Shown here: piece after piece, positions 1 through 5,377 of the stretch
Position numbering within the stretch: the stretch's first letter is position 1
Layout: every line of letters begins with the position of its first letter
Assembly: GCA_018820005.1 (NCBI GenBank)
Contig: JAHJOS010000326.1
Coordinates: forward strand, 1 to 5,488
Origin: Alphaproteobacteria bacterium
GTDB taxonomy: Bacteria; Pseudomonadota; Alphaproteobacteria; Rhizobiales; Devosiaceae
DNA: 5,488 nt
Direction: 5' to 3'
Program-made: the position numbers and the translations under genes
The notes under the pieces: generated by a model
Database searches by the model: none
The model's input: only the letters and a program-made list of their open reading frames with translations
Told to the model about the DNA's origin: nothing

Positions 1-250
1 CATGTCCGCGCTGTCAAGAACCGCCGCCAATAGGGCAAGAGCCTCGGACACGACGCTGCCGGCTCAGCGCCGCAGTCGCCACACCCCGGTCATGATCGGT
101 CTATCACCCAAGAGATCGGTAGACACCTGCATGGCTTTGCTCCCCAAAGCTGCCAAGTTGACGTCATCGCGTATGGACCGGTGTGGCCCGCATAGGGGGA
201 AATACTGATCACTGCGAGCGAGAAAAACAAGCCATACCAGCGTGCCGGCG
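1..250. other. Left-edge region with no confident gene
   Basis: No reading frame here is recognisable as a known protein on either strand. The one ORF with translation signals is on the minus strand at 132-64. It is an ATG with GGGGAG at 145-140 and a 7-nt spacer, followed by only 22 codons and a TGA. Its product, ending in VWRLRR, matches nothing I know. In the same frame after that stop, an Ala/Leu-rich stretch could start at a GTG at 51 and run off the left edge, but it has no convincing ribosome site. A TTGACA hexamer on the minus strand (17-12) could be the -35 of a leftward promoter outside the window. On the plus strand, a 7-base direct repeat GATCGGT occurs at 94-100 and 114-120, exactly 20 bp apart. 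The first copy is part of a near-palindrome at 86-99. Confidence 0.3.
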
Positions 251-295
251 AAAAATGAAAGCGCCCCGACCGGCAACAAATTCGGTCAGGGCGCT
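251..295 (-). terminator. Intrinsic terminator of hslO
   Basis: On the minus strand, 28 bases after the hslO stop, a 13-bp stem is formed by 295-283 and 272-260 (AGCGCCCTGACCG against CGGTCGGGGCGCT, with one G-U pair). The loop is 10 nt. The run TTCATTTTT (259-251) follows. This is a canonical Rho-independent terminator. The plus-strand side is also T-rich (296-305), so it may work in both directions, although no rightward gene is visible to its left. Confidence 0.85.
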
Positions 296-323
296 CTTTA
301 TATTGTACAGCGCACAGCAGCGA

Positions 324-1331
324 TCAGTGTTTGACGTCAAACTGATGCGGGTTGAAGTGATAGGCGGTCGAGCAGAACTCGCAGACGACCTCGATTTCGC
401 CGTCAACAGCCATTTCCTCGCGGTCCTCGGCCGTGAAACTGGTGCCGAGCATGGCCTCAATACTATCGGCCGAGCAGGTGCAGCGCTCCACCATCGGCAG
501 GGGCGCAAACACGCGCACGCCGGTCTCGTGATAGAGCCGGAACAGCAGGCGTTCTGAGGTGAGGTCCGGATCGGCAAGTTCGAGGTCATCGAGCGTTGCC
601 ATCAGGGCCTTGGCTTCGTTCCAGCCATCTGGCGCATCGGCGTCAATCGCGTCGAAATTCCCATCGCCCGGCAGGTCGGCGACATGGGACATGCCGTGCT
701 CGGGCAGATGCTGGATGAGCACGCCACCGGCCCGCCAATGCGGCCGATGGTCGCCCTTCCTGGTAAACTCTGCCACCGCCAGACGGACCTGGGTCGGGAT
801 CTGTTCGGACTGCATGAAATAGGTATGCGCCACTTCCTCTAGGGAATTGCCCTCGAGCGCGACGATGCCCTGATAGCGTTCGGTATTGGGGCCCTGGTCG
901 ATGGTCATGGCCAGATGGCCGTTGCCGAGCAGTTCGGCCGGCCTGGTGCGCCCCTCTTCGGCGGCCTTGACCAGCGCGTCGTGATCAAAGCGCGCATAGC
1001 CGCGCATCCCGTCGGGGGCATCGAAATCGACCACCAGCAGGCTGACCGGACCATCGGTCTGGGTCTGGAGGATAAAGCGGCCCTCGAACTTGAGCGAGGA
1101 ACCGATCAGGGCCGCCAGCACCACAGCCTCGCCGAGCAGGCGTGCCACCGGCGCCGGATAGTTGTGACGGCTCAGTATGGTGTCGAGGGCATCCCCCAGG
1201 CGCACCGTGCGGCCGCGCGTATCGAGCTTGTCGAGCGTGAACGGAACAACGGCATCGTCGCCGCTTTCCGGCCGGTCAAGCCCAAGGGAACTCATGAGAT
1301 TGTCTGTCATGGTCGTCATATCCGTCGTCAT
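324..1331 (-). CDS. hslO: Hsp33 family redox-regulated molecular chaperone HslO
   Basis: Cytoplasmic holdase chaperone. In this family a reduced, zinc-bound form is inactive; oxidation of four cysteines to disulfides releases zinc and unfolds the C-terminal region, exposing surfaces that bind unfolding proteins during oxidative or heat stress. The 335-residue product has the N-terminal core (about 25-260), with the family stretches KFEGRF at 81-86, GYARFDHDAL at 111-120 and YFMQSEQIPT at 171-180. The C-terminal zinc domain shows C284-T-C286, 30 residues, then C317-EF-C320, which is the expected CXC/CXXC switch, so it should be functional. Start choice is uncertain. The reading frame opens at a TTG (1367), but ATG 1331 is taken because the TTG has no ribosome site and lies close to a hairpin. 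ATGs at 1319, 1310 and 1295 are alternatives, as none has a strong Shine-Dalgarno. It is the third gene of the argD-argF-hslO string, 112 nt after argF, and is followed by its own terminator. The same gene order is, from memory, common in Rhizobiales. Confidence 0.95.
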   Translation of the reverse strand: MTTDMTTMTDNLMSSLGLDRPESGDDAVVPFTLDKLDTRGRTVRLGDALDTILSRHNYPAPVARLLGEAVVLAALIGSSLKFEGRFILQTQTDGPVSLLVVDFDAPDGMRGYARFDHDALVKAAEEGRTRPAELLGNGHLAMTIDQGPNTERYQGIVALEGNSLEEVAHTYFMQSEQIPTQVRLAVAEFTRKGDHRPHWRAGGVLIQHLPEHGMSHVADLPGDGNFDAIDADAPDGWNEAKALMATLDDLELADPDLTSERLLFRLYHETGVRVFAPLPMVERCTCSADSIEAMLGTSFTAEDREEMAVDGEIEVVCEFCSTAYHFNPHQFDVKH

Positions 1332-1373
1332 GGCGGTCAATTGGCTTTCAGGTCGGCTGGGCAACAATGATAC

Positions 1374-1406
1374 CAGCCCGCAAACTCGGCAAGAGTCTGC
1401 GGGCTG
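1374..1406 (-). other. Hairpin between argF and hslO
   Basis: A perfect 9-bp inverted repeat CAGCCCGCA / TGCGGGCTG (1374-1382, 1398-1406) continues after one mismatch with ACTC / GAGT (1384-1387, 1393-1396) around a 5-nt loop. On the minus strand it is followed by GTATCATTGTTG, a poor U-tract. It is therefore more likely a weak or partial terminator, or an mRNA-stabilising or processing hairpin, than a strong terminator. It would lower or uncouple hslO expression relative to argF. A GANTC site (1393-1397) lies in the stem. Confidence 0.5.
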
Positions 1407-1443
1407 CTATCTTTGCCCTCGGGTCGGCCCTGGGGTCAGGCGA

Positions 1444-2376
<933 letters not shown>

Positions 2377-2384
2377 GGGCCGGG

Positions 2385-2390
2385 TTCCTT
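2385..2390 (-). promoter_or_regulatory. argF ribosome binding site
   Basis: AAGGAA on the minus strand, with an 8-nt spacer to ATG 2376. It decides the argF start against the 29-codon longer reading that begins at 2463 inside the REP-like repeat. Confidence 0.75.
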
Positions 2391-2428
2391 TGTGTCGCGT
2401 GAATCTGTCGGCAAATGCCGAAGCCGCC

Positions 2429-2523
2429 CCTCCCAGGTCGGAAGGGGGTGTGAGGTGAGGCAACGGCAGGCTTGAACATGACGTTCACCGCCGCACCCTC
2501 ACCGGTCTCCCTTAGGGGGGAGG
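2429..2523. repeat. REP-like inverted repeat pair in the argD-argF gap
   Basis: Two similar GC-rich arms face each other. The left arm (2429-2460) and the reverse complement of the right arm (2497-2523) both begin CCTCCC, carry a purine-rich AAGG centre and end GGTGAGG. The perfect outer pairing is GGTGAGG 2454-2460 with CCTCACC 2497-2503. Inside it lie CGGC 2464-2467 with GCCG 2490-2493, and a TGAAC/GTTCA dyad at 2473-2487. Sequences of this style are scattered between genes in many Rhizobiales. In a transcript from argD this would fold into a large structure that could protect upstream RNA ends or weaken argF expression. The pairing is imperfect, so its membership in a repeat family is inference. 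Confidence 0.45.
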
Positions 2524-2572
2524 AAACAGACCGCATCGTCGTCGACGATTGTAGGGACCGTAAATCACTGCA

Positions 2573-3772
2573 CTATCCGACTGCGGGAACTGACGCGGTT
2601 TCGGCCTCGATCGCTTCAAAAGCAGCGCCGAGCGTGGCAACAGCTTCTTCGATCTCTGCTTCGGTTACGATCAGGGGCGGGATAAGGCGCAAGACGTTAT
2701 CGCCAGCGCCCACCGCAAGCATCTGATGATCGTCGCGCAGGCGCGCCACGAAATCGCGGACGGGCGGGGTGATCTTGATGCCGGCCAGCAGGCCCTTGCC
2801 GCGCAGCTCGACAACATAATCGGGATATTTCTGCTGAAGCTGCTGCAAGTGCCAGGCCAGCTTCTGACCCATCTGGTTGACATGGTCGATGAAGCCGGGG
2901 GCCAGGATGCGGTCGAGCACGGCGTTGCCGACGGCGGTCGCCAGTGGATTGCCGCCATAGGTCGAGCCATGCGTGCCGGGCACCATGGAGGCTGCAACTT
3001 CCTCTGTAGCAAGGCAGGCCCCGAGCGGAAAACCGCCACCGATGGCCTTGGCCACCGCGACGATATCGGGCGTGATCCCGCTCCATTCAAAAGCAAAGAA
3101 GCGCCCGCTACGACCATAGCCACACTGGACTTCGTCAAGGATCAGCAACATGCCGAATTCGTCACACAGCGCGCGCAGGCCCTGCATGAATTCGGATGAC
3201 ATTGCCGTCACGCCGCCCTCGCCCTGCACGGGCTCGATCAGGATCGCACAGGTCTTGGGGGTGATCAGCGCCCTGACGGCGTCGAGATCACCCGGCGCGG
3301 TGTGTTTGAACCCGGGCATCACCGGCCCAAACCCCTCAAGATAGCTCGGGTTGCCGCCGGCGGCGATGGTGGCCATGGTCCGGCCATGGAAGGAGCCGGT
3401 AAAGGCGATGATTTCATCGCGTTCGACCTCACCCTTGGCCCAGAAATAATGCCGCGCCGTCTTGATGGCACACTCGATGGATTCCGCACCCGAATTGGTG
3501 AAGAACACCTTGTCGGCGAAGGTCGTATCGACGAGGCGCTGGGCCAGCCGTTCCTGCTCGGGAATGGTGAAGACATTGCTGGTATGCCAGACCTTGTCGG
3601 CGGCACTTTTGATCGCGCTGACGAGGTGGGCGTCGCCATGGCCGAGTGCGTTGACCGCGATGCCGGAGTGAAAATCGAGATAGGATCGGCCCTGCTGATC
3701 GTACAGGCGCATACCCTCGCCCCGCTCAAAAGCGAGTTCGGAGCGGGCATAGGTGCCGTAGAGCGCAGACAT
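2573..3772 (-). CDS. argD: Acetylornithine aminotransferase (class III, PLP-dependent)
   Basis: Transfers the amino group of glutamate to N-acetylglutamate semialdehyde to give N-acetylornithine. In many bacteria the same enzyme also serves as succinyldiaminopimelate aminotransferase in lysine synthesis. The 399-residue product has the full class III aminotransferase fold. Visible motifs are NSGAES at 93-98 (PLP phosphate contact), FHGRT at 128-132, IEPVQGEGG at 179-187, LDEVQCGYGRSG at 212-223 with Asp213 and Gln216 under the PLP ring, and AKAIGGGFPLGA at 241-252, where Lys242 is the Schiff-base lysine. HGSTYGGNPL follows at 268-277, and RLIPPL at 362-367 supplies the substrate-carboxylate arginine region. 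ATG 3772 is chosen because of the strong AGGAAGGAA just upstream and because family members start near YGTYAR. The frame's longer start (3859) lies inside a terminator hairpin. It is first in the argD-argF-hslO string and divergent from gcrA. Its leader contains an intrinsic terminator at 3841-3874. Confidence 0.96.
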   Translation of the reverse strand: MSALYGTYARSELAFERGEGMRLYDQQGRSYLDFHSGIAVNALGHGDAHLVSAIKSAADKVWHTSNVFTIPEQERLAQRLVDTTFADKVFFTNSGAESIECAIKTARHYFWAKGEVERDEIIAFTGSFHGRTMATIAAGGNPSYLEGFGPVMPGFKHTAPGDLDAVRALITPKTCAILIEPVQGEGGVTAMSSEFMQGLRALCDEFGMLLILDEVQCGYGRSGRFFAFEWSGITPDIVAVAKAIGGGFPLGACLATEEVAASMVPGTHGSTYGGNPLATAVGNAVLDRILAPGFIDHVNQMGQKLAWHLQQLQQKYPDYVVELRGKGLLAGIKITPPVRDFVARLRDDHQMLAVGAGDNVLRLIPPLIVTEAEIEEAVATLGAAFEAIEAETASVPAVG

Positions 3773-3780
3773 GGGTCGTT

Positions 3781-3789
3781 TTCCTTCCT
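3781..3789 (-). promoter_or_regulatory. argD ribosome binding site
   Basis: AGGAAGGAA on the minus strand, 8 nt from ATG 3772. It is strong and fixes the start, excluding the ATG at 3859. A small hairpin, GTGGC 3816-3820 with GCCAC 3835-3839, lies just upstream between this site and the leader terminator. Confidence 0.75.
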
Positions 3790-3840
3790 GATTGGCGGGG
3801 TTTACGCAGGCTAAAGTGGCAGCGTGACAATAGCGCCACA

Positions 3841-3874
3841 AAAACCAAAAACGCGCCATCTTTGCAGCGCGTTT
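3841..3874 (-). terminator. Intrinsic terminator within the argD leader
   Basis: On the minus strand an 8-bp perfect stem AAACGCGC / GCGCGTTT (3874-3867 and 3856-3849) has a 10-nt loop and is followed by TTGGTTTTTG. This is a normal Rho-independent terminator pointing toward argD, ending about 70 nt before its start codon. Two readings are possible. It may end a short leftward transcript such as an sRNA, with argD having its own promoter further down. Or it may be an attenuator in the argD leader. No obvious anti-terminator, leader peptide or known riboswitch was found. Confidence 0.65.
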
Positions 3875-3914
3875 ACGTGCCAGAGTTAGGCCAGTTTTGC
3901 GAGATAAGTCAATG

Positions 3915-3965
3915 ATCCTAGGGCAAGCCTATGATTTGACTCAAAGATCGTTAGCGGAATTTTAA
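3915..3965. promoter_or_regulatory. Possible overlapping divergent promoters (argD and gcrA sides)
   Basis: The 11-bp palindrome TTTGACTCAAA (3935-3945) gives a -35-like hexamer on each strand: TTGACT rightward (3936-3941) and TTGAGT leftward (3944-3939). Leftward, 18 bases away, is TAGGAT (3920-3915), four of six matches to a -10. A transcript from it would start near 3908 and read into the leader terminator before argD. Rightward the -10 candidate TTTTAA (3960-3965) is weak. A GANTC site sits in the shared -35. Promoter matching by eye in Alphaproteobacteria is unreliable, so this is a hypothesis. Confidence 0.3.
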
Positions 3966-3978
3966 CCAGTGAATTTAC
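3962..3978 (+). promoter_or_regulatory. CtrA-box-like sequence
   Basis: TTAA at 3962-3965 and TTTAC at 3974-3978 resemble the two halves of the CtrA box (TTAA-N7-TTAAC), but the spacer is 8 rather than 7 and the second half has one mismatch. CtrA represses gcrA in Caulobacter, which makes the location suggestive. Treat it as a weak candidate. Confidence 0.25.
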
Positions 3979-3993
3979 GGGGAAACTCCCCGT
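3977..3993. promoter_or_regulatory. Perfect 17-bp dyad, operator-like
   Basis: ACGGGGA-AAC-TCCCCGT: two perfect 7-bp arms with a 3-base centre, lying between two GANTC sites in the gcrA/argD divergent region. There is no T-run after it on either strand, so it is not a terminator. It could be an operator for a dimeric regulator or a hairpin in a leader RNA. I cannot name the protein that would bind it. Confidence 0.45.
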
Positions 3994-3999
3994 CGACTC

Positions 4000-4029
4000 T
4001 TGATCCCGATTCCACCGATGGCGTAAACT
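4000..4029 (+). promoter_or_regulatory. Candidate gcrA promoter
   Basis: TTGATC (4000-4005) and TAAACT (4024-4029) are 18 bases apart, with four of six matches to the -10 consensus. One GANTC site (4008-4012) lies in the spacer and another (3995-3999) sits directly upstream of the -35. Both positions resemble those described for GcrA-dependent promoters. It would give a leader of roughly 100 nt. The match is by eye only. Confidence 0.3.
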
Positions 4030-4097
4030 GCTTGGCAGTGGGAGCACGATATCTCGTGTGGCGGACCCATTCAACATACGACGCCTAGCGTTTGACG

Positions 4098-4119
4098 GCT
4101 GCCATGGCCATTTGGCAGC
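4098..4119 (+). other. Hairpin immediately upstream of gcrA
   Basis: GCTGCCA (4098-4104) pairs perfectly with TGGCAGC (4113-4119) around an 8-nt loop. It ends three bases before the first ATG of the gcrA frame (4123). In mRNA it would occupy the ribosome site of that ATG, while leaving AAGGA at 4126-4130 free. It therefore argues for a start at TTG 4138 or ATG 4144 and may influence translation. Confidence 0.5.
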
Positions 4120-4143
4120 GCAATGAAGGATTCTGTTTTGACG

Positions 4144-4713
4144 ATGGTTTCAGGAGCACAAACGGCGGGCTGGACTGACGAGCGCGTCGAGACCTTGAAG
4201 AAGCTCTGGATGGAAGGCCTCAGTGCCAGCCAGATCGCGGGGCAGCTGGGCGAAGGCGTCACCCGTAATGCCGTTATCGGCAAGGTACACCGGCTCAAGC
4301 TGTCAGCGCGTGCCAAGCCCACCAATTCCACCCCACGCGCCCGTCCGGCAGCGCGGCCTGCGCCGCGCCGTGTGGCCAGCCCCTCGTCGGCCGGCATGTC
4401 CAATATGGGCGCAACGGCCAAGCCGCGTCCGGCCATGTCGTCGCGGCCGCAGACCATGGGTGCAACTGCTCTGGCGCACAATCCCGAGATGGAGACCCAG
4501 CTCTATGTCGCCCCGGTGGTGCAGGAACTGTTCATCCCCGAGGACAAGCGCCTGAGCCTGCTGCAGTTGAGCGAAAGCACCTGCAAGTGGCCCATCGGCG
4601 ACCCGCTGAGCAAGGATTTCTACTTCTGCGGCCAGCATAGCCTGGAAAGCGGCCCCTATTGTGAGTTCCACTCGCGTCGGGCCTACCACCAGGTCGACAA
4701 GAAGCGCCGCTGA
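4144..4713 (+). CDS. gcrA: GcrA cell cycle regulator
   Basis: Transcription cofactor of Alphaproteobacteria that binds sigma70 and CcrM-methylated GANTC promoters to control S-phase and cell-division genes. From ATG 4144 the product is 189 residues. An N-terminal DNA-binding domain (about 10-53) contains WTDERVETLKKLW and the recognition segment GVTRNAVIGKVHRL. A low-complexity Pro/Ala/Arg/Ser linker follows (about 55-115). The C-terminal sigma-interacting domain (about 135-185) has TCKWPIGDP at 147-155, FCG at 161-163 and PYCEFHSRRAYH at 171-182. The start is uncertain. ATG 4123 has no Shine-Dalgarno and sits against a hairpin. AAGGA at 4126-4130 is ideally placed (7 nt) for TTG 4138 but 13 nt from ATG 4144. 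Family members normally start right at the WTDERVE block, so the shorter form is preferred; the alternatives would have 191 or 196 residues. It is divergent from argD and ends at a strong terminator. Its upstream region is rich in GANTC. Confidence 0.93.
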   Translation: MVSGAQTAGWTDERVETLKKLWMEGLSASQIAGQLGEGVTRNAVIGKVHRLKLSARAKPTNSTPRARPAARPAPRRVASPSSAGMSNMGATAKPRPAMSSRPQTMGATALAHNPEMETQLYVAPVVQELFIPEDKRLSLLQLSESTCKWPIGDPLSKDFYFCGQHSLESGPYCEFHSRRAYHQVDKKRR

Positions 4714-4735
4714 GCGCACTGGCAAGAACTGAACC

Positions 4736-4765
4736 AAGGGCGCCCGTGAGGCGCCCTTTTCGTTT
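4736..4765 (+). terminator. Intrinsic terminator of gcrA
   Basis: A perfect 9-bp stem AAGGGCGCC / GGCGCCCTT (4736-4744, 4750-4758) with a 5-nt loop CGTGA, running into TTTTCGTTT. It begins 22 bases after the gcrA stop. The opposite strand has only a weak T-rich tail, so it may end the converging VOC gene less efficiently. Confidence 0.92.
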
Positions 4766-4790
4766 GGGCGGGGATGCGTCGACGGCGGCA

Positions 4791-5189
4791 CTAGGGCAGA
4801 TTGAGCTGCCAGGTCACGCCAAAGCGGTCTCCCACCCAGCCAAAACGCTGGGAAAAGCCATAGTTGTCGAGCGGCATATATACCCTGCCTCCCTCGGACA
4901 GGGCGGCGAACGCGACTTCGAGCTGCTCAAGCGTTTCGCATGAAACAAAAAACGAGACGGCGGGCGTGAAGTCCCAGTCATGATCAATCGGACTGTCGGA
5001 GGCCATGAAACTCTGCTGGCCCAGCGTAAACCTGGCTGTCATCACCAACCCGTCGCCGCCCGGCGTGCCGTCTGGATAGCGCTGGATGTGCTCGACCCGG
5101 CTTTGGGGAAAGACAGAACAATAAAACTGGATCGCCGCTTCGGCGGTGCCGCCTTGAAAGGTCAGGAAGGGTGTCAATGTCTGCGACAT
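4791..5189 (-). CDS. VOC family protein, PhnB / 3-demethylubiquinone methyltransferase-like
   Basis: A 132-residue protein of the glyoxalase/bleomycin-resistance/dioxygenase superfamily, in the PhnB-like branch whose Pfam name (3-dmu-9_3-mt) does not reflect a proven activity. Visible features are the opening TPFLTFQGGTAEAAIQFY (6-23) and VFPQSRV (26-32). A central strand with FMASDSP follows (61-67), then the second half SFFVSCETLEQLEVAFAAL (79-97), and the closing WVGDRFGVTWQL (118-129), a hallmark of this group. One betaalphabetabetabeta repeat is present in each half. The start is ATG 5189, set by AGGAG eight bases upstream; a longer frame to 5228 has no support. The substrate is unknown and nothing nearby suggests one. 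It is a single gene, convergent with gcrA, with a REP pair upstream and no partner in the window. Family assignment is confident, function is not. Confidence 0.88.
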   Translation of the reverse strand: MSQTLTPFLTFQGGTAEAAIQFYCSVFPQSRVEHIQRYPDGTPGGDGLVMTARFTLGQQSFMASDSPIDHDWDFTPAVSFFVSCETLEQLEVAFAALSEGGRVYMPLDNYGFSQRFGWVGDRFGVTWQLNLP

Positions 5190-5197
5190 CTGGCGTG

Positions 5198-5202
5198 CTC
5201 CT
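5198..5202 (-). promoter_or_regulatory. Ribosome binding site of the VOC gene
   Basis: AGGAG on the minus strand with an 8-nt spacer to ATG 5189. It excludes the 13-codon longer start at 5228. Confidence 0.7.
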
Positions 5203-5377
5203 GTTGGTAGAGGCCGTAAGCCTAGCAACAGTAGATGCCGCTGTCAGCCGGAGCCGTTGGGCCCCGTGCCCGGACGATCGGGTTCTGCTCCATCCAGATC
5301 GGCCGGACGCGCCCCATCCACGATAGGCCTCCAGAGCTGGGCAGTGTTCCTTGGCTTTCCCACCCCCGGTGCCACAT
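5203..5377. other. Intergenic stretch upstream of the VOC gene
   Basis: I see no supported gene. The minus strand has frames open across this stretch, but they use many rare-looking codons (AGG, AGA, CGA, GGG), lack ribosome sites and run through the REP pair to the right. The promoter of the VOC gene should lie here, but I could not pick out convincing -35 and -10 hexamers. Confidence 0.4.

Larger units (their letters stand above)
3938..4133. promoter_or_regulatory. Cluster of four GANTC (CcrM-type) sites upstream of gcrA
   Basis: GACTC 3938-3942, GACTC 3995-3999, GATTC 4008-4012 and GATTC 4129-4133. GANTC is the target of the alphaproteobacterial CcrM adenine methyltransferase, and GcrA binds methylated GANTC in promoters together with sigma70. 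Only three other GANTC sites occur in the whole window (1393, 2401, 3480). The arrangement fits methylation-sensitive, possibly autoregulated, transcription of gcrA; it could also affect argD. The sites are seen directly; the regulation is inference. Confidence 0.6.

Noticed and set aside
64..279. 71-codon minus ORF with an apparent N-terminal membrane segment
   Set aside because: Its TTG start lies in the loop of the hslO terminator, so it is unlikely to be transcribed and translated as read. The hydrophobic stretch comes from the T-rich terminator tail region.
1332..1367. Longer HslO start at TTG 1367
   Set aside because: There is no Shine-Dalgarno and the codon lies next to the argF-hslO hairpin. 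Several downstream ATGs are available and the conserved domain begins well inside.
3773..3859. 29-codon N-terminal extension of ArgD (ATG 3859)
   Set aside because: The ATG lies in the loop of the terminator hairpin without a ribosome site, and the extension (Trp/Phe/Arg-rich) is not part of the family. AGGAAGGAA supports 3772.
3886..4077. 63-codon minus-strand ORF in the argD/gcrA intergenic region ending just before the leader terminator
   Set aside because: No Shine-Dalgarno before its ATG, no recognisable motif, and it runs through the dyad, GANTC sites and promoter-like sequence. The terminator position is better explained by a leader or small RNA.
5222..5376. Second minus-strand ORF of about 51 codons starting at an ATG near the REP pair
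   Set aside because: No ribosome site, Trp- and Gly-rich composition typical of an out-of-frame GC-rich read, and it overlaps another open frame.
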